Below, one piece after another: positions 1-8,159 of a stretch of 64,000 nucleotides of DNA (position 1 is its first letter; each line of letters begins with the position of its first letter). The notes under the pieces are model-generated. The model had not been told where the DNA came from, did no database searches, and saw only the letters and a program-made list of their open reading frames with translations. The DNA comes from DATAWK01 sp036267255. Lineage in GTDB: Bacteria > Acidobacteriota > Terriglobia > Terriglobales > Acidobacteriaceae. The DNA lies in the NCBI GenBank assembly GCA_036267255.1, contig DATAWK010000027.1, positions 124,001 to 188,000 of the forward strand, written 5' to 3'. Position numbers and translations under genes: made by a program.

Positions 1-175
1 GCAGAATCGAATAGTCATCGAATCCGTACCGCGAGGCTTATGAATCGCCGATTAAGAATATATAAGTAAGGCCACGCAGCGGGCGGAAAGTATCTACAAT
101 GCGAAGTACCCCACTTTGAACGAATGCTGGCAGGCATTCATTGGGCGCTATCTCCCACGGAGGCTTCGACGCACG

Positions 176-2872
176 ATGCATTGGTTTCGGACGCTCTTTA
201 CGCGGAAGCGGATGTACAGCGATCGGCCTGAGGAGATGCAGCAGCATCTCGCGGAAAAAAAGGACGCGTTGACCGCAGCAGACCTCAGCCCGGAGGCAGC
301 AGGGCATCGAGCCCATTACGAGTCCGGCAACAAGATGCTGGAAGCACGCAGCCGCGAAGCCTGGCAGTTTCCCGTGCTCGAAGGTGTTTGGGCAGACATA
401 TTGTTCGCGCTGCGGCAGATACGGAAGTCGCCCGGCTTTGCGATGACCACCATTTTGACTCTGGCAATCGGAATCGGCGCCAACACGGCAGCCTTTGGCC
501 TGTTGTACGCTGTTCTTTTGCGTAGTTTGCCGGTTTCAAATCCCCAACAGCTCGTGCGCCTGGAGCTTAGTAATAAGGCCATGGGCGTGGCCGACCCTGT
601 CTTCTCCTATCCGGTGCTACAAGAGTTGCGGAAGGCGCAACACAGTCTGATTGATCTTTCAGGATGGGGCAGCAACCTGGTTTTTATCCGCGACAAAGAA
701 GGCTCGCTCCGTTCCGAGAATGCGGAGTTTGTCACCGGGAATGCGTTTGGCCTGCTTGGTGTCCAGCCGTTCAAAGGACGCATGTTGACGCCTGCGGACG
801 ACGTTCCTGGCGGCACGGAAGGCGGCTGGAATGTCGTGCTGAACTATGGCTACTGGAAAGATCATTTCCAGGGAGACCCGGACATCCTTGGCAAGCAGAT
901 GACCATTACGAACCAGCAGGTCACAATCGTTGGTGTTGCTGCGCCGAATTTTGAAAGCGTCGTCATCGGGGACAGGCCGAAAGTGTATCTGCCGCTGCAT
1001 TTCATGAGCGTGACGCAACAAAATGCCCGGCAGGATTTACTGCACGACCCAATGGCGTTTTTCCTGTTTCCCATTGGTCGCCTGAAGCCGGGCGTGACGC
1101 TCCAGCAGGCAAATGCCAATATCGCTACGCTGAAAGATCCGATATTCCACTCATTGGTTCCACCCAACGCGCAAATGGCACTGTTCCTGAAACAGAGCAC
1201 GCTTCAGGTCGTATCGGCCAGGCATGGCTGGTCCTTTCTGAGCCTGGAGTATTTCAAGCCCTTAATGCTGGTCCAAGGCATTGCAGGCATTGTTTTGCTG
1301 TTGTGCTGCGTAAACATCTCCGGCCTGATGCTGGTCCGGATTTTTGCGCGTCGCCATGAATTCGCGGTACGCACTGCGCTGGGGTCGTCTCGCTTGCGTA
1401 TCGTTCGCCAAGCGCTTACAGAGGCATTTTTGCTGGCGTTTGCTGGCGGGGTCGTGGCCGTGACGCTGGCCTGGTTTTCGACGGGATTCCTCTCAGGATT
1501 TCTAACCAGTCCGGGGGCGGTTGAAAAAATCGTGTTGCGGCCCGATCCTTCGATGCTGCTGATGACTGGCTTGCTGGCCGTAGTCACCACGCTGCTCTTT
1601 GGCTCGATTCCGGCATTGCTGGCTGCGCGCTCCGATCCAGGCAGCCTATTGAAGTCCCGTACCGCAGCCAGCCGGTACAAAAATCTTGCCGGGCGCATCT
1701 TTGTGCCGATACAGATTGCGCTTTCGCTGCTGCTGGTGATTTCGGCCGGCCTGTTTGCCGAGAGCTTGATTCACCTTCGTAGCGAGCATACCGGCTTTAA
1801 TGCGCAACACGTAATGATCACCTGTGCACAGTTCCAGCGCATCAAGAAAACACCTGAGGAGATCGTCGGCATTTATCAGCAAATGGCAGAGCGGCTGAAT
1901 CAAATGCCGGGGATAGAATCCGCTGCCCTCACATGGGTAACTCCCATTACAGGAGAGAGCATACAAGGCGACTTTCGCGCCGTCGGAGATACGCCCAATC
2001 TTCCAGAAGATAACAAAACTACATACAACGACGTGGGACCTGGATACTTTAAGACGCTGCAGACAACGCTGCTGGCAGGACGCGAATTTACAGACGACGA
2101 CCGGGACAACGACGTCTGCATTTTGAACCGTTCCGCGGCGAACTATTACTTTCCACACCAACAGGCAATCGGACAATATATCCATGCCGCGTTGAAAAGA
2201 CCGGCGACCTCTTCCATGGATTGCCGCGTGGTGGGCATCGCGGAAGATGCGAAGTATGCCAGCTTACGAGAGGCACCTCCCCGCACGGTTTACTTTCCGA
2301 TCACAACAAAGACCCTCGGCAGCGGCGGCTTCGATAACAATCTTGTCTTCCTGATGCGGGCCAGGACCGATGCGGATGCTACCAGTGATTACAGAAAAGT
2401 GCTGGCGGAGTTTGCCCCAGAAACTCCACTGCTGACTTTTCTGCCGTTGCAGGAACAGGTGGATGAATCCATCGGGACGGACCGGATGCTATCGATATTG
2501 ACCGTGGTATTCGCTTCTCTGGCGTTGATGCTGAGCGGTATCGGCATCTTTGGCTTGATGGCGACAAGCGTGGAGCAGCGGACACTGGAGATTGGAGTCC
2601 GCATGGCTGTAGGCGCAAGCCGTGGCAAGGTGGTGAGCATGGTGCTAAGCGAAGCGCTCCGCATGGTCGGGATCGGTGCCGTGATGGGTGGAATTGGCAC
2701 AATTTTTGCTGTCCGGCTATTGCGTGCGTATCTGTATGACACCTCCTCTCTTGACCCAAGAGTGATTGGCGCGTCGCTGCTGGTTCTCGGCCTCGTCGCG
2801 CTTTGCGCCGCGTATGTTCCCGCACTCCGCGCGGCCTCCGTCGATCCTATACAGGCGCTGCGTTCTGAGTAG
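176..2872 (+). CDS. ADOP-family ABC transporter permease (MacB/FtsX-like)
   Basis: Predicted inner-membrane protein of 898 residues of the acidobacterial duplicated orphan permease type, a relative of MacB permeases. It begins with the soluble leader typical of the family (MYSDRPEEMQQHL), then LRQIRKSPGFAMTTI and a first membrane segment at about residues 88-112. A MacB-like extracytoplasmic core domain follows, then a central FtsX block of three to four helices (about 370-490), a second core domain and a C-terminal FtsX block ending in DPIQALRSE. This duplicated arrangement is what defines ADOP proteins. ATG at 176 is chosen because family proteins start near MHWF; a TTG at 116 is in frame but adds 20 unusual residues. 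No ATPase gene is adjacent, as usual for 'orphan' permeases. The substrate is unknown. Confidence 0.9.
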   Translation: MHWFRTLFTRKRMYSDRPEEMQQHLAEKKDALTAADLSPEAAGHRAHYESGNKMLEARSREAWQFPVLEGVWADILFALRQIRKSPGFAMTTILTLAIGIGANTAAFGLLYAVLLRSLPVSNPQQLVRLELSNKAMGVADPVFSYPVLQELRKAQHSLIDLSGWGSNLVFIRDKEGSLRSENAEFVTGNAFGLLGVQPFKGRMLTPADDVPGGTEGGWNVVLNYGYWKDHFQGDPDILGKQMTITNQQVTIVGVAAPNFESVVIGDRPKVYLPLHFMSVTQQNARQDLLHDPMAFFLFPIGRLKPGVTLQQANANIATLKDPIFHSLVPPNAQMALFLKQSTLQVVSARHGWSFLSLEYFKPLMLVQGIAGIVLLLCCVNISGLMLVRIFARRHEFAVRTALGSSRLRIVRQALTEAFLLAFAGGVVAVTLAWFSTGFLSGFLTSPGAVEKIVLRPDPSMLLMTGLLAVVTTLLFGSIPALLAARSDPGSLLKSRTAASRYKNLAGRIFVPIQIALSLLLVISAGLFAESLIHLRSEHTGFNAQHVMITCAQFQRIKKTPEEIVGIYQQMAERLNQMPGIESAALTWVTPITGESIQGDFRAVGDTPNLPEDNKTTYNDVGPGYFKTLQTTLLAGREFTDDDRDNDVCILNRSAANYYFPHQQAIGQYIHAALKRPATSSMDCRVVGIAEDAKYASLREAPPRTVYFPITTKTLGSGGFDNNLVFLMRARTDADATSDYRKVLAEFAPETPLLTFLPLQEQVDESIGTDRMLSILTVVFASLALMLSGIGIFGLMATSVEQRTLEIGVRMAVGASRGKVVSMVLSEALRMVGIGAVMGGIGTIFAVRLLRAYLYDTSSLDPRVIGASLLVLGLVALCAAYVPALRAASVDPIQALRSE

Positions 2873-3353
2873 GTTTGGAGTTCAACAGCTTGTTGGCTAC
2901 GCTTTACGGGTTTGATTTCCCTGCATCCTAGATACATATATTTCCGTATTCCAGCATGCGAGCCTTCAGCAATTTTTGTGATGGCAGTCCTCTCCACCGT
3001 CTGAAATTGTTCCTGCAATTTTTATTTACGCATCTCTAGCCCCTACGCGGCCAATAGGCCTTGGGTTCATGACCCGAAGGCAGCGCACAATATCCTCATC
3101 CCCCTGCAATGATCACGAACCGTGATTTGCCAACTCCCGCATCATCGCCAATCAGGAAGCCGGCCTGCCCTATGGAAATCGTCGTTATATGATGATTCTT
3201 GGTAGACAGTGAGTTCAACGGAAAGAAAATTCAGTTGACGCATTAGCGCCTGCCGAAGTGCAGAAGAGAGAAGCAGCGAGTGTTTCTTTTGCCACCCTTT
3301 TGTGCGGGCATCGACATTTCAAACACTTTTTCAATGACAAAGGAGAATGCAAC
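2873..3353. other. Intergenic region without a recognisable gene
   Basis: No convincing coding sequence is seen on either strand between the permease and the phosphofructokinase gene. The only clear signal is the AGGAG ribosome binding site at 3341-3345 for the downstream gene. No strong promoter or terminator could be assigned by eye. Confidence 0.4.
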
Positions 3354-4397
3354 ATGCGTATTGGCGTGCTTACAGGTGGAGGCGATTGCCCTGGATTGAA
3401 TGCGGTGATTCGTGCCGTTGTGCGGAAGGGCATCTTCCACTACGGTGACGAATTTGTCGGTTTTATCGAAGGCTGGCGCGGCGTGGTCGAAGACAAGACG
3501 ATGCCGCTGACAATCACGACCGTGTCGGGCATCCTGCAATTGGGTGGAACAATTCTGCGTACCTCGCGCACCAACCCGCGCAAGACCGAAGGCGCTATCG
3601 ACAAATGCCTGGCAACGATTGCGAAGAACAAGCTGGATGCGCTGATCACAATTGGCGGCGACGACACACAGGGTGTAGCGAATGCGCTGATTGAAAAAGG
3701 CATCAAGTGTGTCGGCGTTCCCAAGACGATCGACAACGATCTGAGTGGAACGGATGTCTGTTTCGGCTTCGATACCGCTGTTGGCATTGCCACTGAGGCG
3801 ATTGACCGGTTGCACTCCACGGCAGAAGCGCACAACCGTGTGATCGTCTGCGAAGTGATGGGTCGCGATGCCGGATGGATCGCGCTCTATTCTGGCATTG
3901 CGGGGGGTGCGGACGCCATTCTGGTACCGGAAAAGCCAATTGATCTGGACGAAGTTTGCGCCATTGTGAAGGAACGCCACGCGCGTGGGAAATTTTTCAG
4001 CATCGTCGTCGTCGCCGAAGGCGCCAAGCTGCCGGCCAAGGACGTACAGGCAACCTATGGCGGCAAGGTGGACGAGTTCGGTCACGCCCGTCTGAGCGGC
4101 ATCGCCAACATCGTTGCGGATGAGATCGAAAAGCGCACCGGCTTTGAAACACGGTCGGTTAATCTGGGTCACACGCAGCGCGGGGGAACACCGTCCGCAT
4201 ACGACCGCATGCTAGCGACACGCTACGGTTCCGCGGCCATCGATCTGGTGCATCAAGGAAAATTTGGCCGCCTCGTCGTTCTGCGCGGTACCGAGATTAC
4301 CGACATTCCTCTAAAGGATGCGATTGCCAAAACGCGTACCGTAGGCGATGACCTGTTGGCCCTTGGCAAGGGACTGCAACCCATCATCAAAAAGTAG
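3354..4397 (+). CDS. pfkA: 6-phosphofructokinase, PfkA family (residues predict pyrophosphate dependence)
   Basis: A 347-residue glycolytic enzyme phosphorylating fructose 6-phosphate. The N-terminus has the phosphoryl-donor loop TGGGDCPGLN, followed by IGGDDT (residues 100-105), PKTIDND (123-129, catalytic base Asp127), GFDTA and the substrate motif MGRDAGW. Residue 104 is Asp and residue 124 is Lys in Escherichia coli numbering. ATP-dependent enzymes have Gly at both; the Asp104/Lys124 pair marks PPi-dependent members. The start at 3354 is fixed by AGGAG at 3341-3345 with an 8-nt spacer; an earlier in-frame ATG at 3258 adds 32 residues not seen in the family. A likely terminator follows at 4423-4444. 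Family assignment is certain; donor specificity is inferred from two residues. Confidence 0.95.
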   Translation: MRIGVLTGGGDCPGLNAVIRAVVRKGIFHYGDEFVGFIEGWRGVVEDKTMPLTITTVSGILQLGGTILRTSRTNPRKTEGAIDKCLATIAKNKLDALITIGGDDTQGVANALIEKGIKCVGVPKTIDNDLSGTDVCFGFDTAVGIATEAIDRLHSTAEAHNRVIVCEVMGRDAGWIALYSGIAGGADAILVPEKPIDLDEVCAIVKERHARGKFFSIVVVAEGAKLPAKDVQATYGGKVDEFGHARLSGIANIVADEIEKRTGFETRSVNLGHTQRGGTPSAYDRMLATRYGSAAIDLVHQGKFGRLVVLRGTEITDIPLKDAIAKTRTVGDDLLALGKGLQPIIKK

Positions 4398-4422
4398 TCA
4401 TCAGACAGACAACAGCACAAAG

Positions 4423-4444
4423 CGGCCAGCCTTCGCGCTGGCCG
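4423..4444 (+). terminator. Probable intrinsic terminator after the phosphofructokinase gene
   Basis: A perfect 8-bp inverted repeat, CGGCCAGC and GCTGGCCG, separated by a 6-nt loop, lies 26 nt after the stop codon. The following sequence (TAGCCTTTAG) is only weakly T-rich, so termination efficiency is uncertain. Confidence 0.6.
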
Positions 4445-4706
4445 TAGCCTTTAGCCAACAAACATTAGCCGAGGGAGTTATCTGCATCCATAACCCAATG
4501 GATTGCGATGCCATTGCGCCGTTCCACAGTCTATTGCGGAAATGCCGAAGATGCTGGCTGAAAATGGGGAATCCCACCTAGTTACGCCGGAAAAACCCTG
4601 AAAAACGTGATTGAATTCCGCTCGAAACCGGTCTATAACCGGAGTTCCAGGCATGGTCCGGGAATGGATTTGGCCGACGCGCAAGGCGCGCGCAGGAGGA
4701 ATGGAA

Positions 4707-4967
4707 ATGGCAGGTATAGCAAGATTGGCAATGCGCGAGGTCATGGACATTCGCCAAGCGGCGGATTATCTCAGCATCAGCCCCGACACACTCTACAAAT
4801 ATGCATCCGAGGGGTTTATTCCGGCTTTCAAGCTGGGGAATCGCTGGCGTTTCAAGCGGTCGCTGATGGAAAGCTGGATGGAGCAGCAGAGCGGCGTCGC
4901 CGCCGCAAAACACAGCACCAGCCGCGTGCGGCCACGCCAGAAAAAGCCGGTTGCCCGTGCCCGCTAG
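4707..4967 (+). CDS. Excisionase-family helix-turn-helix DNA-binding protein
   Basis: Small protein of 86 residues with a MerR/excisionase-type winged helix: MDIRQAADYLSISPDTLYKYASEGFIPAFKLGNRWRF is read as helix-turn-helix plus wing (about residues 12-50; quoted only in part as DIRQAADYLSISPDTLYKYA). A Lys/Arg-rich tail (RPRQKKPVARAR) follows. ATG at 4707 is chosen because GGAGGA at 4695-4700 is 6 nt upstream; ATG 4701 abuts that site and ATG 4611 adds an unrelated N-terminus. Such single-domain proteins often act as small regulators and are not necessarily tied to phages; no integrase is nearby. A nested inverted repeat at 4999-5049 just downstream could be its target, but this is conjecture. 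Confidence 0.8.
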   Translation: MAGIARLAMREVMDIRQAADYLSISPDTLYKYASEGFIPAFKLGNRWRFKRSLMESWMEQQSGVAAAKHSTSRVRPRQKKPVARAR

Positions 4968-4998
4968 TTCAAATTGCGTAAAGCTGCACGATTATCCT

Positions 4999-5049
4999 AC
5001 AAAATAAGACAATTCATCTTATTCAATAAGCAAATATTTCTTATTTTGT
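4999..5049. repeat. Nested AT-rich inverted repeats
   Basis: A perfect 11-bp inverted repeat, ACAAAATAAGA at 4999-5009 and TCTTATTTTGT at 5039-5049, encloses a second palindrome CTTATTCAATAAG at 5018-5030. Both carry the element CTTATT/AATAAG. The position between the HTH gene and the downstream hydrolase gene fits an operator array or a terminator-like hairpin. No T-run follows, so an operator is the better guess. Confidence 0.5.
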
Positions 5050-5120
5050 GGGAGAAATAGCCTTGTACCTTGCCTGCAGAGCCACCCTACAGTATGGTGG
5101 GCGTGTAATCGGATACATCC

Positions 5121-6272
5121 ATGCGACGCATATTTTTTCTTCTGCCCTCGTTTTTTGTCCTCACCCTTTTCCTGTGCACGACCAGTTGCGCGCATACGGA
5201 TGCCCCTCAGCAGCGCTGGAGCGAGGCCAAGGCGAACGCGTGGTATGCGCAGCAGCCCTGGCTAGTGGGCAGTGATTACATTCCCAAAGATGCCATCAAC
5301 CAGTTGGAGATGTGGCAGGCTGCGACGTTCAATCCGAAAGAGATCGACCTGGAACTGGGCTGGGCGCAGGCCATCGGCATGAATACGATGCGCGTTTTTC
5401 TGCATGACCTGCTGTGGCAGCAGGACCCCGCGGGCTTTCAGCAGCGCATCAACACATTTCTGACCATCGCCAACAAACATCACATCCGTCCCATGTTTGT
5501 GTTGTTTGATTCCTGTTGGGACCCCAACCCAAAACTGGGTCCGCAGCATCCGCCTATTCCTGGAGTACACAATTCCGGCTGGGTGCAAAGCCCGGGCATG
5601 GCCGCGTTGCGCGATTCCTCGCAATATCCGCGCCTGGAGGCCTATGTGAAGGGCGTCGTAGGTGCTTTCGCGAACGACCCACGCATTCTGGCCTGGGACT
5701 TGTGGAATGAACCCGACAATGGCGACGATGACAGCTATGGAAAAATTCATCCGGAAAAAAGTAAGGACAAGCTGGTTGCCGAGCTCCTGCCGCAGGTCTT
5801 CGCCTGGGCGCGGTCGGCACATCCAATACAGCCGTTGACCAGCGGTGTTTTCTATGGAGATTGGGACAATCCGAATAAGCTGACACCGGTGCAGAAGATC
5901 CAACTGACCGAGTCCGATGTGCTTTCCTTCCATAACTATGGCTGGCCGGAGGATTTTGAGCATCATGTTGTGGAACTGGAAACGTACCATCGTCCGATCT
6001 TCTGCACGGAGTACATGGCGCGTGGAGCGGGCAGTACGTTCGACACAATTCTTCCCATCGCGATGAAGTATCGTGTGGCGGCGATCAACTGGGGGCTGGT
6101 GAATGGCAAGACGCAGACTAACCTGCCGTGGGATTCTTGGCAGCGGCCCTATGTGCTGTCGCAGCCAACGATTTGGTTCCACGACATTTTCTATCCGGAT
6201 GGCAAACCGTATCGTCAGCACGAAGTGGATTTGATTCGGCAACTGACGCAAGAGATGAATGGGAAGTCCTAG
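5121..6272 (+). CDS. Secreted glycoside hydrolase, GH5-like TIM barrel
   Basis: Protein of 383 residues with an N-terminal export signal (RRIFFLLPSFFVLTLFLC, then TTSCAHT, a possible lipoprotein cysteine). The remainder reads as a (beta/alpha)8 glycosidase of clan GH-A. WDLWNEP holds the predicted acid/base Glu after the fourth strand, and IFCTEYMARG holds the predicted nucleophile Glu near strand seven. The opening WLVGSDYIP and the region MNTMRVFLHDLLWQQD resemble the cellulase/mannanase-type GH5 and related GH2-like barrels of soil acidobacteria. Substrate cannot be told from sequence alone; beta-1,4-glycans such as xylan or mannan are plausible. It stands alone between the HTH gene and an aminopeptidase gene that starts 57 nt after its stop. 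Confidence 0.85.
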   Translation: MRRIFFLLPSFFVLTLFLCTTSCAHTDAPQQRWSEAKANAWYAQQPWLVGSDYIPKDAINQLEMWQAATFNPKEIDLELGWAQAIGMNTMRVFLHDLLWQQDPAGFQQRINTFLTIANKHHIRPMFVLFDSCWDPNPKLGPQHPPIPGVHNSGWVQSPGMAALRDSSQYPRLEAYVKGVVGAFANDPRILAWDLWNEPDNGDDDSYGKIHPEKSKDKLVAELLPQVFAWARSAHPIQPLTSGVFYGDWDNPNKLTPVQKIQLTESDVLSFHNYGWPEDFEHHVVELETYHRPIFCTEYMARGAGSTFDTILPIAMKYRVAAINWGLVNGKTQTNLPWDSWQRPYVLSQPTIWFHDIFYPDGKPYRQHEVDLIRQLTQEMNGKS

Positions 6273-6328
6273 CGTATTCGGTTTTCCAGGTTTCTGTCGT
6301 GGGCGGCTCCTGCTATAACCAGAGGGAT

Positions 6329-7423
6329 ATGGTACGCATACAGCGATTGGTTGCCGCTCTTGCCCTCAGTACTCCCGACACAGACGCAATGCTTGTCACC
6401 TATGCGCCGGATGTGCGCTATCTCACAGGTTTCACTGGTTCGAACGCGGCGCTGGTTATCCCACTTGCCAAACGTGGCCACCCCGTCCTCTATACCGATG
6501 GCCGCTACATGGAGCAGGCCAGGCAGGAGACGCATCCTCTGCGAGTGGTGTTTGCAAAAGGCTCGGCTTTGCGCGAGGCCTGCGCATGGATGGAGCAGTA
6601 CGGAATTCAGCACTGCGCCTTCGATGCCGAACACACAACGGTTACCGCACTCGATGCCATGAAGCAGGCAATTTCCAGCCGCCTGCGGCGAGGATTTTTT
6701 GTGCCGGCGGCGGCGCCGGTGGCGTGTCTGCGGGAGATGAAGGATGCACAGGAGATACGGCGCATGCAGTCGGCGGCTGCCCTGGGGTGTGCGCTGTATG
6801 AGCAGGTATTGACGACCATTGCACTGGGCCGCACAGAGGTGGAAGTGGCAGCGGACCTGGAGTCGGCTGCACGGCGGGCCGGAGCGGATGGCATGTCGTT
6901 TGAGACGATTGTGGCGTCCGGGCCACGTTCCGCGCTGCCGCATGGACGCGCCACGATGCAGCGTCTGCCGAAGCGGGGGTTTGTTGTGCTCGACTTCGGT
7001 GTTATGCTCAGGGGTTATTGTTCGGATATGACGCGGACGGTGCACCTGGGAAACGCAACGGGCGCAGAACGCGCAGCATACGATGCGGTGTTGGAAGCGC
7101 AAATGGCCGCGGTCGAGGCAGTTCGTCCGGGGGTGACGTGTGGCGAAGTGGATGAGGCAGCCCGCAGTGTGTTACGGCACGCCAAGCTGGCGCAGTATTT
7201 TACGCATTCCACCGGGCATGGTGTTGGGCTGGAGATCCATGAAGGGCCACGCATTGCCGCTGGACAGAAGCAAACATTGGAGCCGGGTATGGTGGTGACG
7301 GTGGAGCCGGGAGTGTATCTGGCCAAGCGGTTTGGGATTCGGATTGAAGACATGGTGCTGGTAACGCGGCACGGGCGACGAGTGCTGACGCAGGACGCCC
7401 CCAAGGCGTGGACGCAGCTTTGA
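6329..7423 (+). CDS. M24 family Xaa-Pro aminopeptidase
   Basis: A 364-residue cytoplasmic metallopeptidase of the PepP/PepQ pita-bread fold that removes residues preceding proline. The N-terminal creatinase-like domain covers about residues 1-125 (LVTYAPDVRYLTGFTGSNAA). The catalytic domain shows all five metal ligands in order: Asp in VVLDFGV, Asp in GYCSDMTRT, His in HSTGHGVG, Glu in VTVEPGVY and Glu in IRIEDMV. ATG at 6329 is chosen because it gives the usual N-terminus; a frame extending to 6128 would overlap the upstream hydrolase gene. The purine-rich AGAGGG immediately upstream is a modest ribosome binding site. The biotin carboxyl carrier gene follows after 150 nt. Confidence 0.92.
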   Translation: MVRIQRLVAALALSTPDTDAMLVTYAPDVRYLTGFTGSNAALVIPLAKRGHPVLYTDGRYMEQARQETHPLRVVFAKGSALREACAWMEQYGIQHCAFDAEHTTVTALDAMKQAISSRLRRGFFVPAAAPVACLREMKDAQEIRRMQSAAALGCALYEQVLTTIALGRTEVEVAADLESAARRAGADGMSFETIVASGPRSALPHGRATMQRLPKRGFVVLDFGVMLRGYCSDMTRTVHLGNATGAERAAYDAVLEAQMAAVEAVRPGVTCGEVDEAARSVLRHAKLAQYFTHSTGHGVGLEIHEGPRIAAGQKQTLEPGMVVTVEPGVYLAKRFGIRIEDMVLVTRHGRRVLTQDAPKAWTQL

Positions 7424-7573
7424 GAACTGCAACAGGATGGGATGAGCGACGATTGGCGGAAGTCCTGTGTAAGATTCGTAGTGAATCGGGTACCGGATAC
7501 GCAAATATCTATACTTAGAAAGCTCAAAGTCTATTATTTTTGAATAGCTTGAAGAGAAGCAAAGAGAGTCGAC

Positions 7574-8116
7574 ATGAACGCAGCGCAATTACAGACACTC
7601 AAAGAACTGATCGAGTTGCTGAAGCAGAACGAGATAGGCGAGTTCTCTCTGGAACAGCAGGATCTGAAAGTGCAGTTGAAATTTGCCGGGCAGGAGGCAG
7701 CCAGCTCCGCAGGCGCGACCGATGTTGCGCAACTGGTTCGCCTGCTGGGCGCCATGCCACAGGCTGCTGCGCCTGCGATGATGGCTCCTGCTGCCACGGC
7801 CCATGCCGCACCCGCATTCGCGTTGCAATCTGCAGACACGACTGGCGCTGGTGCGAATGCCGAGAAAGAAGCAGGTCTGCACACGGTAAAGTCTCCGATC
7901 GTCGGCACATTCTATGAAGCTTCTTCACCCGGTGCGCCGCCGTTTGTAAAGCCGGGAGATGTCGTCGAATCCGGCCAGGTGTTGTGCATCGTAGAGGCGA
8001 TGAAGCTGATGAACGAGATTGAGGCCGACGCGAGTGGCGAGATTGTGAAGCGTCTGGTAACTACCGGCCAGCCTGTCGAGTATGGTCAGGCTCTCTTCCT
8101 GATTCGTCCGCGCTGA
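7574..8116 (+). CDS. accB: Acetyl-CoA carboxylase biotin carboxyl carrier protein
   Basis: Protein of 180 residues carrying biotin between the carboxylase and transferase sites in the first step of fatty-acid synthesis. Residues 1-45 form the AccB-specific N-terminal helix (LKELIELLKQNEIGEFSLEQ). An Ala/Pro-rich linker (about 50-100) follows, and the biotinyl domain occupies about 100-180, with the biotin-accepting Lys in EAMKLMNEI and the AccB thumb region preceding it. Length and order match the family. accC begins 43 nt downstream in the same direction, the usual accBC operon. Confidence 0.96.
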   Translation: MNAAQLQTLKELIELLKQNEIGEFSLEQQDLKVQLKFAGQEAASSAGATDVAQLVRLLGAMPQAAAPAMMAPAATAHAAPAFALQSADTTGAGANAEKEAGLHTVKSPIVGTFYEASSPGAPPFVKPGDVVESGQVLCIVEAMKLMNEIEADASGEIVKRLVTTGQPVEYGQALFLIRPR

Positions 8117-8159
8117 GCGCGGTGTCCAAATTTAAGCCGTCGAAGTGAGTCAAATTTCT

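Noticed and set aside
3243..4172. Long open frame on the minus strand inside the phosphofructokinase gene
   Set aside because: No family resemblance, and fully antisense to a certain gene. It follows from the codon composition of the real gene.
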